Below the pieces are notes generated by a model. It searched no databases. It had not been told where the DNA came from and saw only the letters and a program-made list of their open reading frames with translations. Position numbers and translations under genes: made by a program. A stretch of 46,485 nt of DNA from DYFX01 sp964400625 (GTDB lineage Bacteria > Patescibacteriota > Patescibacteriia > SG8-24 > DYFX01): the NCBI GenBank assembly GCA_964400625.1, contig CAYNUS010000009.1, positions 1-46,485 of the forward strand. The letters are read 5' to 3'. Every line of letters starts with the position of its first letter. Position 1 is the stretch's first letter. This document shows positions 16,366-24,494 of the stretch, one piece after another.

Positions 16366-16392
16366 AGAAAAAAGCTCCGCGTCAAGCGGAGC
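16366..16392 (-). terminator. Terminator after GRDP-like gene
   Basis: 7-bp stem GCTCCGC/GCGGAGC (16374-16380 / 16386-16392) followed on the minus strand by a run of T residues. Confidence 0.8.
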
Positions 16393-16395
16393 GGG

Positions 16396-17028
16396 TCAAT
16401 CTCCGCCGACGGAACGGCCGGAGCTGCACGAGGCGGCGTCGCCGGAAGATGAGGAACCGTCCGAAGCGTCCGTCTCGGGCGCTTCCGCGGCGAGGCTCTT
16501 GGCCGCGGCCGGGGGAGCGTGCGGAGGCTCGTGCGCGGGCGCGGGTTTTTCCGCGCCGCCGCCGGCCATCATGATGACCGCGAGCCGCACGGGATCGCTC
16601 GTGCCGCAGTCGGCGGGAACGGAGACGCCGTCGCCCTCGCGGATCGTCTTGGCGCGGGGCTGGGCGCCCGGGACCGAGGTCAGCCGCGACCGCGTCCGTT
16701 CGAAGGTCTCCGCATGCTCGGGCGTGCCGCGCCGGAAGTTCGGGTCGTGGTGGATGGTGCGCCCGAAGACGGCCTTGCAGTCGGCCTCGTACTTCCGCGT
16801 GTCGAGCACGTGCGCGTGCCAGAACGCGTCGACCTCCGCGGTCGGCACGTGCCGCTCCTTCGGCCAGTCGATCATGAGCGCGAGGAAGCCGCGGTACGCG
16901 CGTTCGGCCTCGACGGCCTTCTCGTGGGACCAGCCGAGCTTGCGCATGAGCGCGCCGCGGACCGGCACGAGATCGATCTTCGCGAGCGCGCGGCGCCTGC
17001 CGGCCTTGGTGCGTAGCCATCCGAACAT
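16396..17028 (-). CDS. Glycine-rich-domain-protein-like (GRDP-like) protein
   Basis: 210 aa; GGAGGATCC before the ATG provides the ribosome-binding site. Residues 30-110 resemble the bacterial 'glycine-rich domain-containing protein-like' family: WSHEKAVEAERAYRGFLALMIDWP, then VDAFWHAHVLDTRKYEADCKAVFGRTIHHDP with the D.FWH.H..DT..Y..DC...G...HH pattern. The C-terminal third (after about residue 150) is a low-complexity Ala/Pro/Ser/Gly tail with a single SCSSG. The family's biochemical role is unknown. The conserved His residues could bind a metal, which is an inference. Confidence 0.55.
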   Translation of the reverse strand: MFGWLRTKAGRRRALAKIDLVPVRGALMRKLGWSHEKAVEAERAYRGFLALMIDWPKERHVPTAEVDAFWHAHVLDTRKYEADCKAVFGRTIHHDPNFRRGTPEHAETFERTRSRLTSVPGAQPRAKTIREGDGVSVPADCGTSDPVRLAVIMMAGGGAEKPAPAHEPPHAPPAAAKSLAAEAPETDASDGSSSSGDAASCSSGRSVGGD

Positions 17029-17098
17029 GGATCCTCCGGGCGGTTGAATGAGCCGCGCGGAACGTATCCGGAAAACGGGCCGGCGTCAATCGCGCGGT

Positions 17099-17827
17099 TC
17101 AGGACGCGAGGCCGAAGAGCGTGGCGAGGATGCCGACCGCGTTGAAGACCGCGTGGAGCCAGACGCCGATCCAGAGGTTGCGCGTGCGCCGCACGGCGTA
17201 GGTGGCGATGAGCAGGAAGGGCGCGAAGAGCAGCGTCGTGCCGAGGCCGAAGGGGAGGTGGAAGACGATCCAGCCGACTCCGGCGGGGATCCAGGCGAGG
17301 CGTCCGAAGAAGCGTTCCTGTCCGGGCAGGAGCCAGCCGTGCCAGAACAGCTCCTCGCCGAAGATGTTGAGGAGGAACATCGGCGCCCAGGCGAGCAGGA
17401 TCCAGGCGCCGGCGTCCGCGAGCGGGCCGCTGCGGATGAACCAGGGCTGGGGCTCGAAGCCGGGCCAGACCGCCGCGAGGAGCGCCGCCCAGATCGCCGT
17501 GAACGCCACCGTGCCGATGCCGACCGTGCCGATCAGCACGACGTCGAGGCGGTCGATGGGCTTGAAGCGCACGCGCTGGGCGATGTCGGCCCGGTGCGCG
17601 GCCCCTTCGAGCGCGATGAAGAACAGGGCCGCGAAGAGCAGGAGGCCGAAGGCGAGGCCGCCGGCGATGAACCAGGCGAGCGGCGGGGCGAAGCCGAGTT
17701 CCACGAGCGCGGGAACGCCGACGCGCACGACGTACGACATCATGAACGCGCCGCCGCCGTACGCGAGCACGGTGGTGACGGGTCCGAAAGAGGGGACGGG
17801 ATGCCGGACGGCCATAGACCCCTTCAT
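17099..17827 (-). CDS. CPBP-family intramembrane protease (CAAX protease-like)
   Basis: 242 aa from the ATG at 17827 (an ATG at 17815, behind AAGGGG, is equally possible). Six to eight membrane segments are seen. The CPBP/ABI motifs are in place: EELFWHGWLLPGQERFFG (motif 1, EExxxxG variant of EExxxR), FHLPFGLGTTLLFAPFLLIATY (motif 2 His) and WIGVWLHAVFNAVG (motif 3, HxxxN). These form the glutamyl intramembrane protease site of Rce1-like proteins. Bacterial members process or protect peptides such as bacteriocins, but the substrate here is unknown. It is divergent from the ASCH gene. Confidence 0.82.
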   Translation of the reverse strand: MKGSMAVRHPVPSFGPVTTVLAYGGGAFMMSYVVRVGVPALVELGFAPPLAWFIAGGLAFGLLLFAALFFIALEGAAHRADIAQRVRFKPIDRLDVVLIGTVGIGTVAFTAIWAALLAAVWPGFEPQPWFIRSGPLADAGAWILLAWAPMFLLNIFGEELFWHGWLLPGQERFFGRLAWIPAGVGWIVFHLPFGLGTTLLFAPFLLIATYAVRRTRNLWIGVWLHAVFNAVGILATLFGLAS

Positions 17828-17891
17828 GGTATCACGCTTATCCACTTCCGAGCGCGGAGGCCGGTTGCTATCCTCCGCCCGGAGGTGCCTC

Positions 17892-18248
17892 TTGAAACAG
17901 CCCTTGACCGCCCTGCTCATCGCTCCCGACGAAGGGATGCGCCATCGCATCGAGACCGGAACGAAGACCATCACCATCCGCGAGGGCCACCGCGACTACC
18001 GCGGAGGACCCGTGATGCTCTCCTGCCACTTGGTGCCGTGGGCCGTGCAGGCCGACATCACGGACGTGCGCCACTGCACGCTTCGCGAAGTGACGCGCGA
18101 GGAGTGGGAGGACGACGGCTTCGTCTCGCAGGAGGATCTCCTCGCGCAGATGCGCCGGTACTACAAGAACCTCACGCTCGACTCCGACGTGACCGTCATC
18201 CGCTGGACCGCCGCCCGCGGCGCGCTGGTCGACCGGCATGCGCCCTGA
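17892..18248 (+). CDS. ASCH-domain protein, TTG start
   Basis: 118 aa. The start is a TTG at 17892, chosen because a GGAGG site lies 7 nt upstream and the coding signal begins exactly there; no ATG or GTG is suitably placed. The sequence (TALLIAPDEGMRHRIETGTKTITIREGHRDYRGGPVMLSCHLVPWAVQADITDVRH) fits the ASCH fold: a beta-barrel with a 'G.KT.T.R.....Y..G' entry and a central 'V..V....L.EVTREEW..DGF' segment. ASCH proteins bind RNA or hydrolyse modified nucleosides. A terminator directly follows the stop. Confidence 0.7.
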   Translation: MKQPLTALLIAPDEGMRHRIETGTKTITIREGHRDYRGGPVMLSCHLVPWAVQADITDVRHCTLREVTREEWEDDGFVSQEDLLAQMRRYYKNLTLDSDVTVIRWTAARGALVDRHAP

Positions 18249-18271
18249 CGCCTTTCCGAAGGCGTCTTTTT
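18247..18271 (+). terminator. Terminator after ASCH gene
   Basis: 8-bp stem GACGCCTT/AAGGCGTC (18247-18254 / 18259-18266, loop TCCG) followed by five T residues. Confidence 0.88.
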
Positions 18272-18308
18272 CGTACAGGAAAACCCGCCTTTTCGGGGCG
18301 GGTCCTTC

Positions 18309-18385
18309 TGGTGCGCGCTAAAGGAGTCGAACCTTTGACCTTCTCGACGTCAACGAGACGCTCTAGCCAACTGAGCTAAGCGCGC
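18309..18385 (-). tRNA. tRNA-Val (anticodon GAC)
   Basis: 77 nt on the minus strand with encoded CCA. Acceptor GCGCGCT/AGCGCGC, D arm TAGCTCAGTTGGCTAGAGC, anticodon arm TCTCG-TTGACGT-CGAGA with GAC at 34-36, T arm with TTCGACT loop. Its promoter is at 18405-18433. Confidence 0.95.
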
Positions 18386-18404
18386 GGGCTTGCTCACGCG
18401 TCCT

Positions 18405-18433
18405 AGGCTACCGCACGCGGCGGGATTTGGCAA
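18405..18433 (-). promoter_or_regulatory. tRNA-Val promoter
   Basis: Minus strand TTGCCA (18428-18433), 17-bp spacer, TAGCCT (18405-18410), followed by a GC-rich discriminator. Confidence 0.65.
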
Positions 18434-18491
18434 GACCTCGAGGCCTTGTCCACTTCTCCGGCGGCGATGGGTGCTATACTTTCCTTATACT

Positions 18492-19559
18492 ATGCGCGTC
18501 TTCAAAGGAGCCATCGCCGCCCTGTTCGTCCTCGCCGTCATCGCCGGTGTCGGCTACGGCGTGCTGGCGGCGAAGCGCGCCGCCGACGCGTCCTCGCTCG
18601 AGAACATCGTCCTCGAGCCCGCGCCGCCGCAGCCGCCCGCGCCGGAAGAGCCCGTGAAGGTCGATCCGCGCCTCGAAGGGCTCCTCGCCCGCGCGGACGG
18701 CGCGCGCCTGCTCTGGGCCCCGACGGCGGGGGAGCGTCCGATCGCCGCCGGATTCGCCGACAACGGCACGCTCATCGTGAGCGCCACCGCGACCGTCGGC
18801 AAGGAGACGCGCTGGAAGATCCTGCGCCTCGACGTCGCGACGGCCGAAGCCGCCGCGATCTTCGACGCGACGCGGCCGCGCGCGGCCTCCGGACATCGCG
18901 CCGCGCACCGCAACGCCGGGAAGCTCTGCTACTCCGCGCCGGACGATCGCGGCGTCCGGGAGATCTGGTGCTCCGGCATCGACGGCAAGGACGAGAAGCG
19001 CCTCACGACGCACGACGGCAGCGAGGACCTGGTGGCGCCGGCCATCTCCCCGGACGGCGTCTGGGCCGCCTTCGAGGTCAACGACGACCGAGCGCGGAAG
19101 CCGACGGGCGGATCGATCTGGAAGATCGGGCTGAACGGCGCCAACATCCAGCAGCTCACGCGCGGCGGCGACGACCGCAACCCGAGCTGGTCCGACGACG
19201 GCCGCAAGATCTACTTCCAGCGCCGCGCGCCGAACGGGCGCTGGGACGCCTACGTGATGGACGTCGACGGCAAGAACCCCGCTCCGCTCCTCCGCACCTA
19301 CGAGGAAGACGAGCTCTGGCCCGTCCGCCGCGGCGGCACCGACCTCCTCATCCTCGCGGAAGGCGCGGCCGACCGGCCGACGCGCATCAAGTCGCTCGAT
19401 GCGGTCACGAAGTCCGGAAGGTACCTGACCTCCGGCGCGCACGGCGCCGAGACCTCGCCGTCGCTCTCGCCGGACGGCCGGCTCGTGAGCTTCATCGCCC
19501 CGCTCGCCGCCGAGGAGCCCGAGAAGCTCGGCGTCTGGCTCATCGAACTCACCCCTTGA
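18492..19559 (+). CDS. Membrane-anchored TolB/PD40-type beta-propeller protein
   Basis: 355 aa from the ATG at 18492. A single N-terminal membrane segment (AIAALFVLAVIAGVGYGVLA) is followed by a Pro-rich linker and then repeated PD40 blades: DGVWAAFEVN, NPSWSDDGRKIYFQRR, SPSLSPDGRLVSFIAP, with intervening 'W.I..L....A..I..LT' strands as in TolB and protein kinase-linked propellers. It should face the outside and act as a binding scaffold. A TATACT -10 at 18475-18480 lies 11 nt before the ATG. It opens the run of same-strand genes that leads into the copper genes; the -35 of the next gene overlaps its stop codon. Confidence 0.75.
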   Translation: MRVFKGAIAALFVLAVIAGVGYGVLAAKRAADASSLENIVLEPAPPQPPAPEEPVKVDPRLEGLLARADGARLLWAPTAGERPIAAGFADNGTLIVSATATVGKETRWKILRLDVATAEAAAIFDATRPRAASGHRAAHRNAGKLCYSAPDDRGVREIWCSGIDGKDEKRLTTHDGSEDLVAPAISPDGVWAAFEVNDDRARKPTGGSIWKIGLNGANIQQLTRGGDDRNPSWSDDGRKIYFQRRAPNGRWDAYVMDVDGKNPAPLLRTYEEDELWPVRRGGTDLLILAEGAADRPTRIKSLDAVTKSGRYLTSGAHGAETSPSLSPDGRLVSFIAPLAAEEPEKLGVWLIELTP

Positions 19560-19584
19560 AAAAAACGGAGGAATGCGCTACGGT
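19556..19584 (+). promoter_or_regulatory. Leaderless promoter of the 114-aa membrane protein gene
   Basis: TTGAAA (19556-19561), 17-bp spacer, TACGGT (19579-19584), then 8 nt to the ATG at 19593. Confidence 0.65.
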
Positions 19585-19592
19585 TCCCTCAT

Positions 19593-19937
19593 ATGATGCG
19601 CAAGCTCGCCATCGCCCTCGTCGCCGCCCTGCTCGCCGTCGCGCTTCACGCGGCCGCGATGACGCTTTGGTCTGAGCACCACGCCGCGCCGTTCCATTCC
19701 GGAGAGTTCGCGCTGACCTGCCCCATGGGCTACGTCTGCCCGGTCTCGCCTGCGGCCCTGCGCGCCGCGCTCCAGGCGCCGACGCCGGAAGGCTTCCACA
19801 CGCTCGTCACGGTCTTCCTGACGCTCGCGGCCGCGCTCGTCGCCTATCTGATCGATAGGACGTCGTACCGTCCTCCGCCGATCGTCACGACGCCCGCTTC
19901 CCCTCCAGGACTGCGCTCGATCTTCAAGAGGGAGTGA
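19593..19937 (+). CDS. Small two-TM membrane protein, copper-island border
   Basis: 114 aa. An N-terminal hydrophobic segment (LAIALVAALLAVALHAAAM) is followed by a short extracytoplasmic loop with several His residues and two Cys (SEHHAAPFHSGEF, CPMGYVC), a second membrane segment (VTVFLTLAAALVAYLI) and a short basic tail. The His/Cys/Met content of the loop could bind a soft metal such as copper, which fits the neighbours, but no family is recognised. The 133-aa protein at 28195 has the same plan and borders the other end of the metal genes. Confidence 0.7.
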   Translation: MMRKLAIALVAALLAVALHAAAMTLWSEHHAAPFHSGEFALTCPMGYVCPVSPAALRAALQAPTPEGFHTLVTVFLTLAAALVAYLIDRTSYRPPPIVTTPASPPGLRSIFKRE

Positions 19938-19985
19938 AGGACCCGGCCATCGGCCGTACGGTCCCTCATTCCCTTTTGCATACCT

Positions 19986-21329
19986 ATGAAATCCCATCGA
20001 TTCGCGGTGGACGGCATGAGCTGCCGCAGCTGCGAAATCACCATCGAACGGAAACTGAAAGGCGTCTCCGGCGTCCTTGACGTCGAAGCGAGCGCCCCGC
20101 GCGGCGAGGTGCGGCTCTCCTGCGACGGTCCGGCGCCGTCGCTCGACGTCCTGAACGCCGCGCTCGGCGGCGAGACGTACGTCCTGCGCGGCTGCGAGAC
20201 GCCCTCCTCCTCGAAACGCCCGTCCTTCGGCCAGATCCTCGGCGCCTTCGCGTCCGTCTTCCTGCTCGGCTGGCTCGCCTCGAAAGCCGGGCTCCTCGAC
20301 ATGGACTTCGCGGTCGACGGCGCCGGCGGGTTCTGGGCCGTCTTCATGATCGGCCTCCTCGCCGCCGCGTCCTCCTGCATCGCCGTCTCCGGCGGGCTCC
20401 TGCTCTCCTCGGCCGCCAACTACAACCGGCGGTACGGTTCCGCCGACGGCATCACGCGCATGACGCCCGTCTTCATGTTCGTCGCCGGCCGCACGCTCTC
20501 CTACGCGCTCTTCGGCGGCCTCATCGCCACGGTCGGCAAGCTGCTCTCGCCCTCGCCCTTCTTCACCGGCGGGCTCGTCGTCCTGGCGGCGGCGTACATG
20601 CTCATCATGGGCCTCGACATGCTGAAGCTCGCGCCGTCCTGGCTCCGGGCGATCCAGCCGCGGATGCCCAAGGCGCTCGCGCGCCGCATCGTCGACGCCG
20701 AAGGCCGCGAGCATCCGGCCGTGCCGTTCCTGCTCGGCGGAGCGACGTTCTTCATCCCGTGCGGCTTCACGCAGGCGCTCCAGATCTACGCGCTCACGGT
20801 CGGCAGCTTCGCCCAGGGCGGCATGATCCTGGCGGCCTTCGCGCTCGGCACCGCGCCGTCGCTCCTCGCGCTCGGCTGGGCGTCGACGGCGCTCAAGGGC
20901 AAGGCGGGGGAGCGGTTCTTCCGCTTCGCCGGCGCGCTCGTCGTCGTGCTCGGCCTCTGGAACCTGCAGAACGGCATGACCGCGATGGGCTATCCGATCG
21001 CCCTGCCTTCGCGCGCCGCGGCGACCTCCGCGGCGGAAGATCCCAACGTCAAGGTCGCGGACGGCGTGCAGGTCATCCGCATGCGGCTCTCCGTGAACCC
21101 CGCCTACAAGCCGAGCGACTCCTACACCGTGAAGGCCGGCATGCCGGTCCGCCTGGAGATCGAGGGCGTCGGCACCGGCTGCCGCGGCGTCCTCATGGTC
21201 CCGAAGGCCCGCGCGAGCGTCGCGCTCACGCGCCAGCTCAACGTCCTTGAATTCACCCCGAAGAAGCCCGGCGACTACGTCTTCAGCTGCGCCATGGGCA
21301 TGTTCCCCGGGATCATCACCGCCATCTGA
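19986..21329 (+). CDS. HMA - TauE/SafE-like membrane domain - cupredoxin fusion protein
   Basis: 447 aa with three parts. Residues 1-65 are a heavy-metal-associated domain (VDGMSCRSCEITIERKL). About 75-350 are a multi-TM domain of the sulfite-exporter TauE/SafE or DsbD/UreH type, including the conserved PCGFTQALQIYAL. About 355-447 are a cupredoxin-like beta domain (VQVIRMRLSVNPAYKPSDSYTVKAG...FSCAMGMFPG) whose Cys/Met tail is a copper ligand candidate. Such fusions are found next to copper ATPases and are thought to move Cu(I) or electrons across the membrane. The last ATG spacing (1 nt) to the next gene implies co-translation. Confidence 0.82.
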   Translation: MKSHRFAVDGMSCRSCEITIERKLKGVSGVLDVEASAPRGEVRLSCDGPAPSLDVLNAALGGETYVLRGCETPSSSKRPSFGQILGAFASVFLLGWLASKAGLLDMDFAVDGAGGFWAVFMIGLLAAASSCIAVSGGLLLSSAANYNRRYGSADGITRMTPVFMFVAGRTLSYALFGGLIATVGKLLSPSPFFTGGLVVLAAAYMLIMGLDMLKLAPSWLRAIQPRMPKALARRIVDAEGREHPAVPFLLGGATFFIPCGFTQALQIYALTVGSFAQGGMILAAFALGTAPSLLALGWASTALKGKAGERFFRFAGALVVVLGLWNLQNGMTAMGYPIALPSRAAATSAAEDPNVKVADGVQVIRMRLSVNPAYKPSDSYTVKAGMPVRLEIEGVGTGCRGVLMVPKARASVALTRQLNVLEFTPKKPGDYVFSCAMGMFPGIITAI

Positions 21330-21330
21330 T

Positions 21331-21543
21331 ATGAAAACCATCATCAGGATCGACGGCATGCATTGCGGCTCCTGCAAGGCCTTGATCGAAGATGTCGCCA
21401 AGGACGTGCCGGGCGTCGTCTCCTGCGACGTCGACGTCGCGCATGCCCAGGCCGTCATCGAGCACACTGACGCTTTCGAAGCGTCCGAATTCATCGCCGA
21501 AGTCGCCGGCCTCGACGCCGGTTACAAGGCCCGACTCGTATGA
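21331..21543 (+). CDS. HMA-domain copper chaperone (CopZ-like)
   Basis: 70 aa, a single HMA domain (beta-alpha-beta-beta-alpha-beta) with the metal site GMHCGSC at about residues 9-15. The usual role is to carry Cu(I) to the ATPase. The start lies 1 nt after the upstream stop and the stop overlaps the CopA start in an ATGA tetranucleotide, so chaperone and pump are translationally coupled. Confidence 0.9.
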   Translation: MKTIIRIDGMHCGSCKALIEDVAKDVPGVVSCDVDVAHAQAVIEHTDAFEASEFIAEVAGLDAGYKARLV

Positions 21544-24479
21544 GCGAGCCTCTCAAGATCAAGGTGACGGGCATGCATTGCTCGTCCTGCGAGAAACTCA
21601 TCGACCGCGCGCTCTCCGACGTCCCCGGCGTCAAGGAATCCCGGAGCGACGCCGTGTCCGGAGAGTGCGTCATCATCCCTGGCGGACCGGTCGACACGGA
21701 CGCCATCCTGAAGCGCATCCTCGACCTCGGCTACGCCGCGGAACTCGAGGCGCCGGCCGCCCCGGCGCCGGAAACGCCGGAGCCGGAAGCCAAGGCATCC
21801 GAGGCCGCCGCGCCGGAGATCAAGACCGTGCCGGTGGAGGGATCGTCCTCGCACGTCCTGCGCCTGCACCATGACGTCGAGGCCCAGGGACAAGTGACGA
21901 TGTCCTCGGACGGCGCGCGGAGCTTCGTCGGCACCGTGCGCGTCGCCAAGCGCGGCGAAGTCGAGTATCCGGCCGGCGAGTCCGAACCGGAGGCGCTCGT
22001 CGCCTTCATGCGCAAGGCCTTGCGCGTCGACGCGGTGGCGGACTTCGCTGCCGCCACGATGGAACGGCCGCACGCCGCGGCGCCCGCGCCCGACGCGGCC
22101 CGCACCGCCGCTCCCGCCGCCGAAGCCGCGCTGGACCAGCGCGCCATGCTCGCCATCAGCGGCATGCATTGCTCGTCCTGCGCCAACCTCATCACCCGCT
22201 CGCTCAAGAAGGTGTCCGGCGTGAAGGAGGCCAACGTCAACTTCGCCGCCGAGAAGGCGCGCATCGTCTACGATCCGCGCCTGGCCGAACCCGCCGCCCT
22301 CATCGAGGCGGTCCGCAAGGCCGGCTACCGCGCGGAGCTCGCCGAGAAGGCGGACCCCGATGCCGAGCGCGCCAAGCGCGCGGCCGAAGCGCGCTCCTAC
22401 AAGCGGAAGTTCCTCGCAGGCTTCGTCCTCTCGCTGCCGATGCTCTGGTTCATGCTGCTCGACTTCTTCGCCCTGCCGGGCAAGACGGCGACCTTGCCGT
22501 ACGTCGGCATCGTCTCCCTGTTCCTGGCCGCGCCGGTCCAAGTCATCCTCGGCGCCGGGTTCTATAAGGGAATGTGGTCGAGCCTGCGCATGCGGACCTT
22601 CAACATGGATTCGCTCATCGCCATCGGCACCACCACCGCCTTCCTCTACAGCCTCGTGAACCTCGTCGCCTACGCCGTCACCAAGGGGACGGTCGTCGGC
22701 ATCGGCGGGAAGATCCCCGACCTGTACTTCGAGACCGCGGCCTTCCTCATCACCTTCGTGCTCCTCGGCAAGTGGCTCGAGAGCAAGGCGAAGGGGGAGA
22801 CTTCGGAAGCCGTGAAGAAGCTGATGGGCCTCCAGGCCAAGACCGCGCGCGTCATGCGCGACGGGCGTCCGTTCGACGTGCCGATCGAGGAGGTCGCCGC
22901 CGGCGACGTCATCCTGGTGCGTCCCGGCGAGAAGATCCCGGTCGACGGCACCGTCATCAAGGGCGCCTCGGCCGTCGACGAGTCGATGCTGACCGGCGAG
23001 AGCCTCCCGGTCGCCAAGAAGGAAGGCGACGCCGTCATCGGCGCGACCATCAACAAGACGGGAAGCTTCGAGTTCCGCGCGACCAAGGTCGGCGCGGACA
23101 CGGCGCTCGCCCAGATCGTGAAGCTCATCGAGGACGCCCAGGGCTCGCGCGCGCCCATCCAGGGCTTCGCCGACCGCATCTCGGCCTGGTTCGTGCCGGC
23201 CGTGATCGGCCTGGCGCTGCTCACCTTCGCCGTCTGGTACCTCGCGCTCGGCGCGACGCTCTCGTTCGCGCTCATGGCCTTCACGGCGGTCATCGTCATC
23301 GCCTGTCCGTGCGCGCTCGGCCTCGCCACGCCGACGGCCATCATGGTCGCCACCGGCAAGGGCGCCGAGCAGGGCATCCTCATCAAGGGCGGGGAGCCGC
23401 TCGAGGCCGCTTGCAAGGTGAAGACCATCGTCTTCGACAAGACCGGCACGCTCACGAAGGGCGCGCCCGAGGTGACCGACGTCGTCGGGCTCGGGCTGTC
23501 CGACGAGGACCGCATCATCGAGATGGCCGCCGCCCTCGAGGCCAAGTCGGAGCATCCGCTGGCCGAGGCGATCTGCCGCTATGCCGAAGAGGAGGGAATC
23601 GACGCCCCCGAAGCCGCCGGCTTCAAGGCCATCCCCGGCCACGGCGTGCAGGGCACGATCGACGGCAAGGAATGGTTCTTCGGCAACCGCCGGCTCGTGA
23701 CCGAGATCCTCGGCCTCGATGCCGGCGCGGCCGACCGCAAGATGCGCAAGCTCGAGGAGGCCGGAAAGACCGCCATGCTGCTCGCGACCCGCGAGGGCAT
23801 CTCCGGCATCATCGCGGTGGCCGACACCATCAAGGAGACGACCGCGGCCGCCGTCGGCGAGCTGAAGCGCATGGGCCTGAACGTCTTCATGATCACCGGC
23901 GACAACGAGCGCACCGCCCGCGCCATCGCCAAGCAGGCGGGCATCGACAACGTCCTGGCGGAAGTCCTGCCCGAGGACAAGGCCGCCGAAGTGAAGAAGC
24001 TCCAGGCCGCCGGCATCAAGGTGGCGATGGTCGGCGACGGCATCAATGACGCCCCGGCCCTGGCGCAGGCCGACCTCGGCATCGCCATGGCGGCCGGCAC
24101 CGACGTCGCCATGGAAACGGGCGGCATCGTGCTCATGAAGAACGACCTGAACGACGTCGTGACCGCCGTGAAGCTCTCGCGCGAGACGCTCGGCAAGGTC
24201 CGCCAGAACCTGTTCTTCTCCCTCTTCTATAACGTGGCCGGCATCCCCATCGCCGCCCGCGTCTTCGCGGGGGTCGGATTGGTCCTCAAGCCGGAACTCG
24301 CCGGCCTCGCCATGGCGCTCAGCTCCGTCTCGGTGGTCGGCAACTCGCTGCTCCTGCGCGGGTTCCGGCCCGACCGCCGGAACTGGGTCTCGACGCTCGC
24401 GCCGGCCGTCATGACCGCGCTCTTCCTCGCCGCGTTCATCGGCTTCGCCCGCCTGAGCGGCGCGCCGATGGAGGCGTGA
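21540..24479 (+). CDS. copA: CopA-type Cu(I)-exporting P-type ATPase
   Basis: 979 aa, long for the family because of an extended N-terminus: HMA 1 (GMHCSSC near residues 11-17), a Pro/Ala linker, a segment of about 85 residues without Cys that looks like a worn HMA-fold domain (HVLRLHHDVEAQGQVTM), another linker, and HMA 2 (GMHCSSC near 208-214). The core is complete: eight TM helices, ion site CPC (VIACPCALG near 588), phosphorylated Asp in DKTGTLTKG near 633, SEHP near 669, and GDGINDAP near 831. It exports Cu(I) using ATP. Confidence 0.97.
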   Translation: MSEPLKIKVTGMHCSSCEKLIDRALSDVPGVKESRSDAVSGECVIIPGGPVDTDAILKRILDLGYAAELEAPAAPAPETPEPEAKASEAAAPEIKTVPVEGSSSHVLRLHHDVEAQGQVTMSSDGARSFVGTVRVAKRGEVEYPAGESEPEALVAFMRKALRVDAVADFAAATMERPHAAAPAPDAARTAAPAAEAALDQRAMLAISGMHCSSCANLITRSLKKVSGVKEANVNFAAEKARIVYDPRLAEPAALIEAVRKAGYRAELAEKADPDAERAKRAAEARSYKRKFLAGFVLSLPMLWFMLLDFFALPGKTATLPYVGIVSLFLAAPVQVILGAGFYKGMWSSLRMRTFNMDSLIAIGTTTAFLYSLVNLVAYAVTKGTVVGIGGKIPDLYFETAAFLITFVLLGKWLESKAKGETSEAVKKLMGLQAKTARVMRDGRPFDVPIEEVAAGDVILVRPGEKIPVDGTVIKGASAVDESMLTGESLPVAKKEGDAVIGATINKTGSFEFRATKVGADTALAQIVKLIEDAQGSRAPIQGFADRISAWFVPAVIGLALLTFAVWYLALGATLSFALMAFTAVIVIACPCALGLATPTAIMVATGKGAEQGILIKGGEPLEAACKVKTIVFDKTGTLTKGAPEVTDVVGLGLSDEDRIIEMAAALEAKSEHPLAEAICRYAEEEGIDAPEAAGFKAIPGHGVQGTIDGKEWFFGNRRLVTEILGLDAGAADRKMRKLEEAGKTAMLLATREGISGIIAVADTIKETTAAAVGELKRMGLNVFMITGDNERTARAIAKQAGIDNVLAEVLPEDKAAEVKKLQAAGIKVAMVGDGINDAPALAQADLGIAMAAGTDVAMETGGIVLMKNDLNDVVTAVKLSRETLGKVRQNLFFSLFYNVAGIPIAARVFAGVGLVLKPELAGLAMALSSVSVVGNSLLLRGFRPDRRNWVSTLAPAVMTALFLAAFIGFARLSGAPMEA

Positions 24480-24494
24480 TATGCTGTACGCACT

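Noticed and set aside
21331..21543. The CopZ-like gene as a sequencing-split fragment of copA
   Set aside because: It has its own start 1 nt after the upstream stop, a complete HMA fold and an ATGA overlap with a full-length copA, typical of a coupled chaperone gene.
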